NCBI GenBank assembly: GCA_947497245.1
Contig: CANMFO010000001.1
Location: 1,178,001-1,242,000, forward strand
Length of the DNA: 64,000 nucleotides
Direction of reading: 5' to 3'
From: an uncultured Flavobacteriaceae bacterium
Lineage (GTDB): Bacteria > Bacteroidota > Bacteroidia > Flavobacteriales > Flavobacteriaceae
Part shown: positions 63,626-64,000 of the stretch, in pieces
Layout of the letters: every line of letters begins with the position of its first letter
Position numbering within the stretch: position 1 is the first letter of the stretch
Program-made: the position numbers and the translations under genes
The notes under the pieces: model-generated
The model's input: only the letters and a program-made list of their open reading frames with translations
Database searches by the model: none
What the model was told of the DNA's origin: nothing

Positions 63626-64000
63626 TCACAATTTATAGGCCTGTCTGGCCAAAAGTTTCCATTCCCCGCCGCGCTTTCGAAAAATCATGAGGTTCCCTAT
63701 CCGGACCTCCATCAAATTCCCGGCAGTTTTGCCCTTGGTCATGAAAATGTGCCGTACCATGGCAATGTCTCCCGTGATGGTGATGGTCTGGTCGGAAGCA
63801 TCTATGGAAATATAATCGAAGGTGCCGTTGACGACCGCATCGATAAACTGCGACTTGTTTTCCAAGGATCCGCTGGAGTGTCCGTACGACAGTTCCTCCA
63901 AAGTCAAATTGCCCAGGGTATTTTCATCCGGGTCAACCATGGCGGCGAACAGGGTCTTGACCGTGGTGGCCACTTTACTGGTGTCCCTATCGTCGTCCGG
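63626..64000 (-). CDS. NTF2-like (SnoaL/DUF4440) protein, 5' end cut by window edge
   Basis: The frame is open to base 64000, so the N-terminus is missing; a GTG at 63973 in the same frame need not be the start, as the residues before it (PDDDRDTSK) read on smoothly. Visible part: TVKTLFAAMVDPDENTLGN, ELSYGHSSG, FDYISIDASDQTI and the final WKLLARQAYKL, typical of NTF2-like proteins found with sugar-acid genes in flavobacteria. It may carry a signal peptide in the missing part. Function unknown, possibly lyase-like or binding. Confidence 0.75.
   Translation of the reverse strand, partial: PDDDRDTSKVATTVKTLFAAMVDPDENTLGNLTLEELSYGHSSGSLENKSQFIDAVVNGTFDYISIDASDQTITITGDIAMVRHIFMTKGKTAGNLMEVRIGNLMIFRKRGGEWKLLARQAYKL

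Noticed and set aside
63417-63629. 70-codon minus-strand frame between the NTF2-like gene and kdgK
   Set aside because: The peptide has no signal or domain features and overlaps the probable kdgK promoter.
1-64000. tRNA or rRNA genes
   Set aside because: No GTTCRAnnC T-loop with a matching acceptor stem was seen in any intergenic gap while reading; a tRNA-specific search program would settle it.

Overview
The window looks like chromosomal DNA of a marine member of the Flavobacteriaceae (Bacteroidota). This rests on a PorX-type response regulator of the type IX secretion system, an LpxC-FabZ fusion, a TonB-dependent receptor with an N-terminal carboxypeptidase-like domain, several DUF families typical of flavobacteria (DUF4258, DUF6146, DUF6787), promoters of the Bacteroidota type (TTTG, about 19-23 bp, TAnnTTTG), and a near absence of Shine-Dalgarno sequences in favour of A/C-rich leaders. 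No tRNA, rRNA, insertion sequence, integrase, prophage gene or CRISPR array was recognised. Gene order mostly resembles conserved flavobacterial chromosome, with one accessory carbohydrate block at the right end.

Layout. 1-5.6 kb (minus): VWA membrane protein (cut by the left edge), fabG and a large M16 peptidase lipoprotein. 5.7-12.9 kb (minus): an envelope and core operon region with lpxD, lpxC-fabZ, lpxA, efp, an LpxD paralogue and sucD, preceded by an HD-domain phosphohydrolase. 13-18.2 kb (plus): porX, tsaE, a 48-residue lipoprotein, a membrane protein, alanine dehydrogenase and a DUF4258 protein. 18.3-25.3 kb: proline dehydrogenase and aroB (divergent), a DinB-like protein, an Lrp/AsnC regulator, an M14 carboxypeptidase, an Xre-type regulator with a palindromic operator candidate, a small lipoprotein and TerC. 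25.3-25.8 kb carries no recognised gene. 25.8-34.2 kb: sterol desaturase-like protein, topoisomerase IV (parC, parE), ychF, a ureohydrolase and a ferredoxin. 34.3-42 kb (plus): acyl-CoA reductase, serC, serA, DUF937, DUF6146, DUF6787, a His/Cys-rich small protein and a TonB-dependent receptor.

42.1-45.8 kb (minus): a sulfite-dehydrogenase-like pair (molybdopterin subunit and monohaem cytochrome c) with a second sterol-desaturase-like protein, then folE. 46-51.6 kb (plus): LolD-type ABC ATPase, CPBP protease-like protein, TIGR02757 protein, S10 peptidase, ammonium transporter and a P-II protein that lacks the uridylylated tyrosine. 51.78-51.99 kb: a strictly 22-bp-periodic array of ten palindrome-centred direct repeats, the most striking unexplained structure here. 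52.1-57.4 kb: small lipoprotein and membrane proteins, an alpha/beta hydrolase, an SGNH hydrolase and a CrtI-type flavoprotein. 57.4-64 kb: a uronate-catabolism block (SMP-30 lactonase-like, FAH-family hydrolase, mannonate oxidoreductase, uxuA, kdgA, kdgK, NTF2-like protein) with a divergent control region.

How it fits together. LpxA, LpxC and LpxD supply the first lipid A steps, and the fused FabZ and nearby FabG tie these to fatty-acid elongation. Amt and P-II form an ammonium module. UxuA, the SDR reductase, KdgK and KdgA would convert fructuronate or mannonate through 2-keto-3-deoxygluconate to pyruvate and glyceraldehyde 3-phosphate. All functional calls are by family recognition from reading the sequence; no database search was run.
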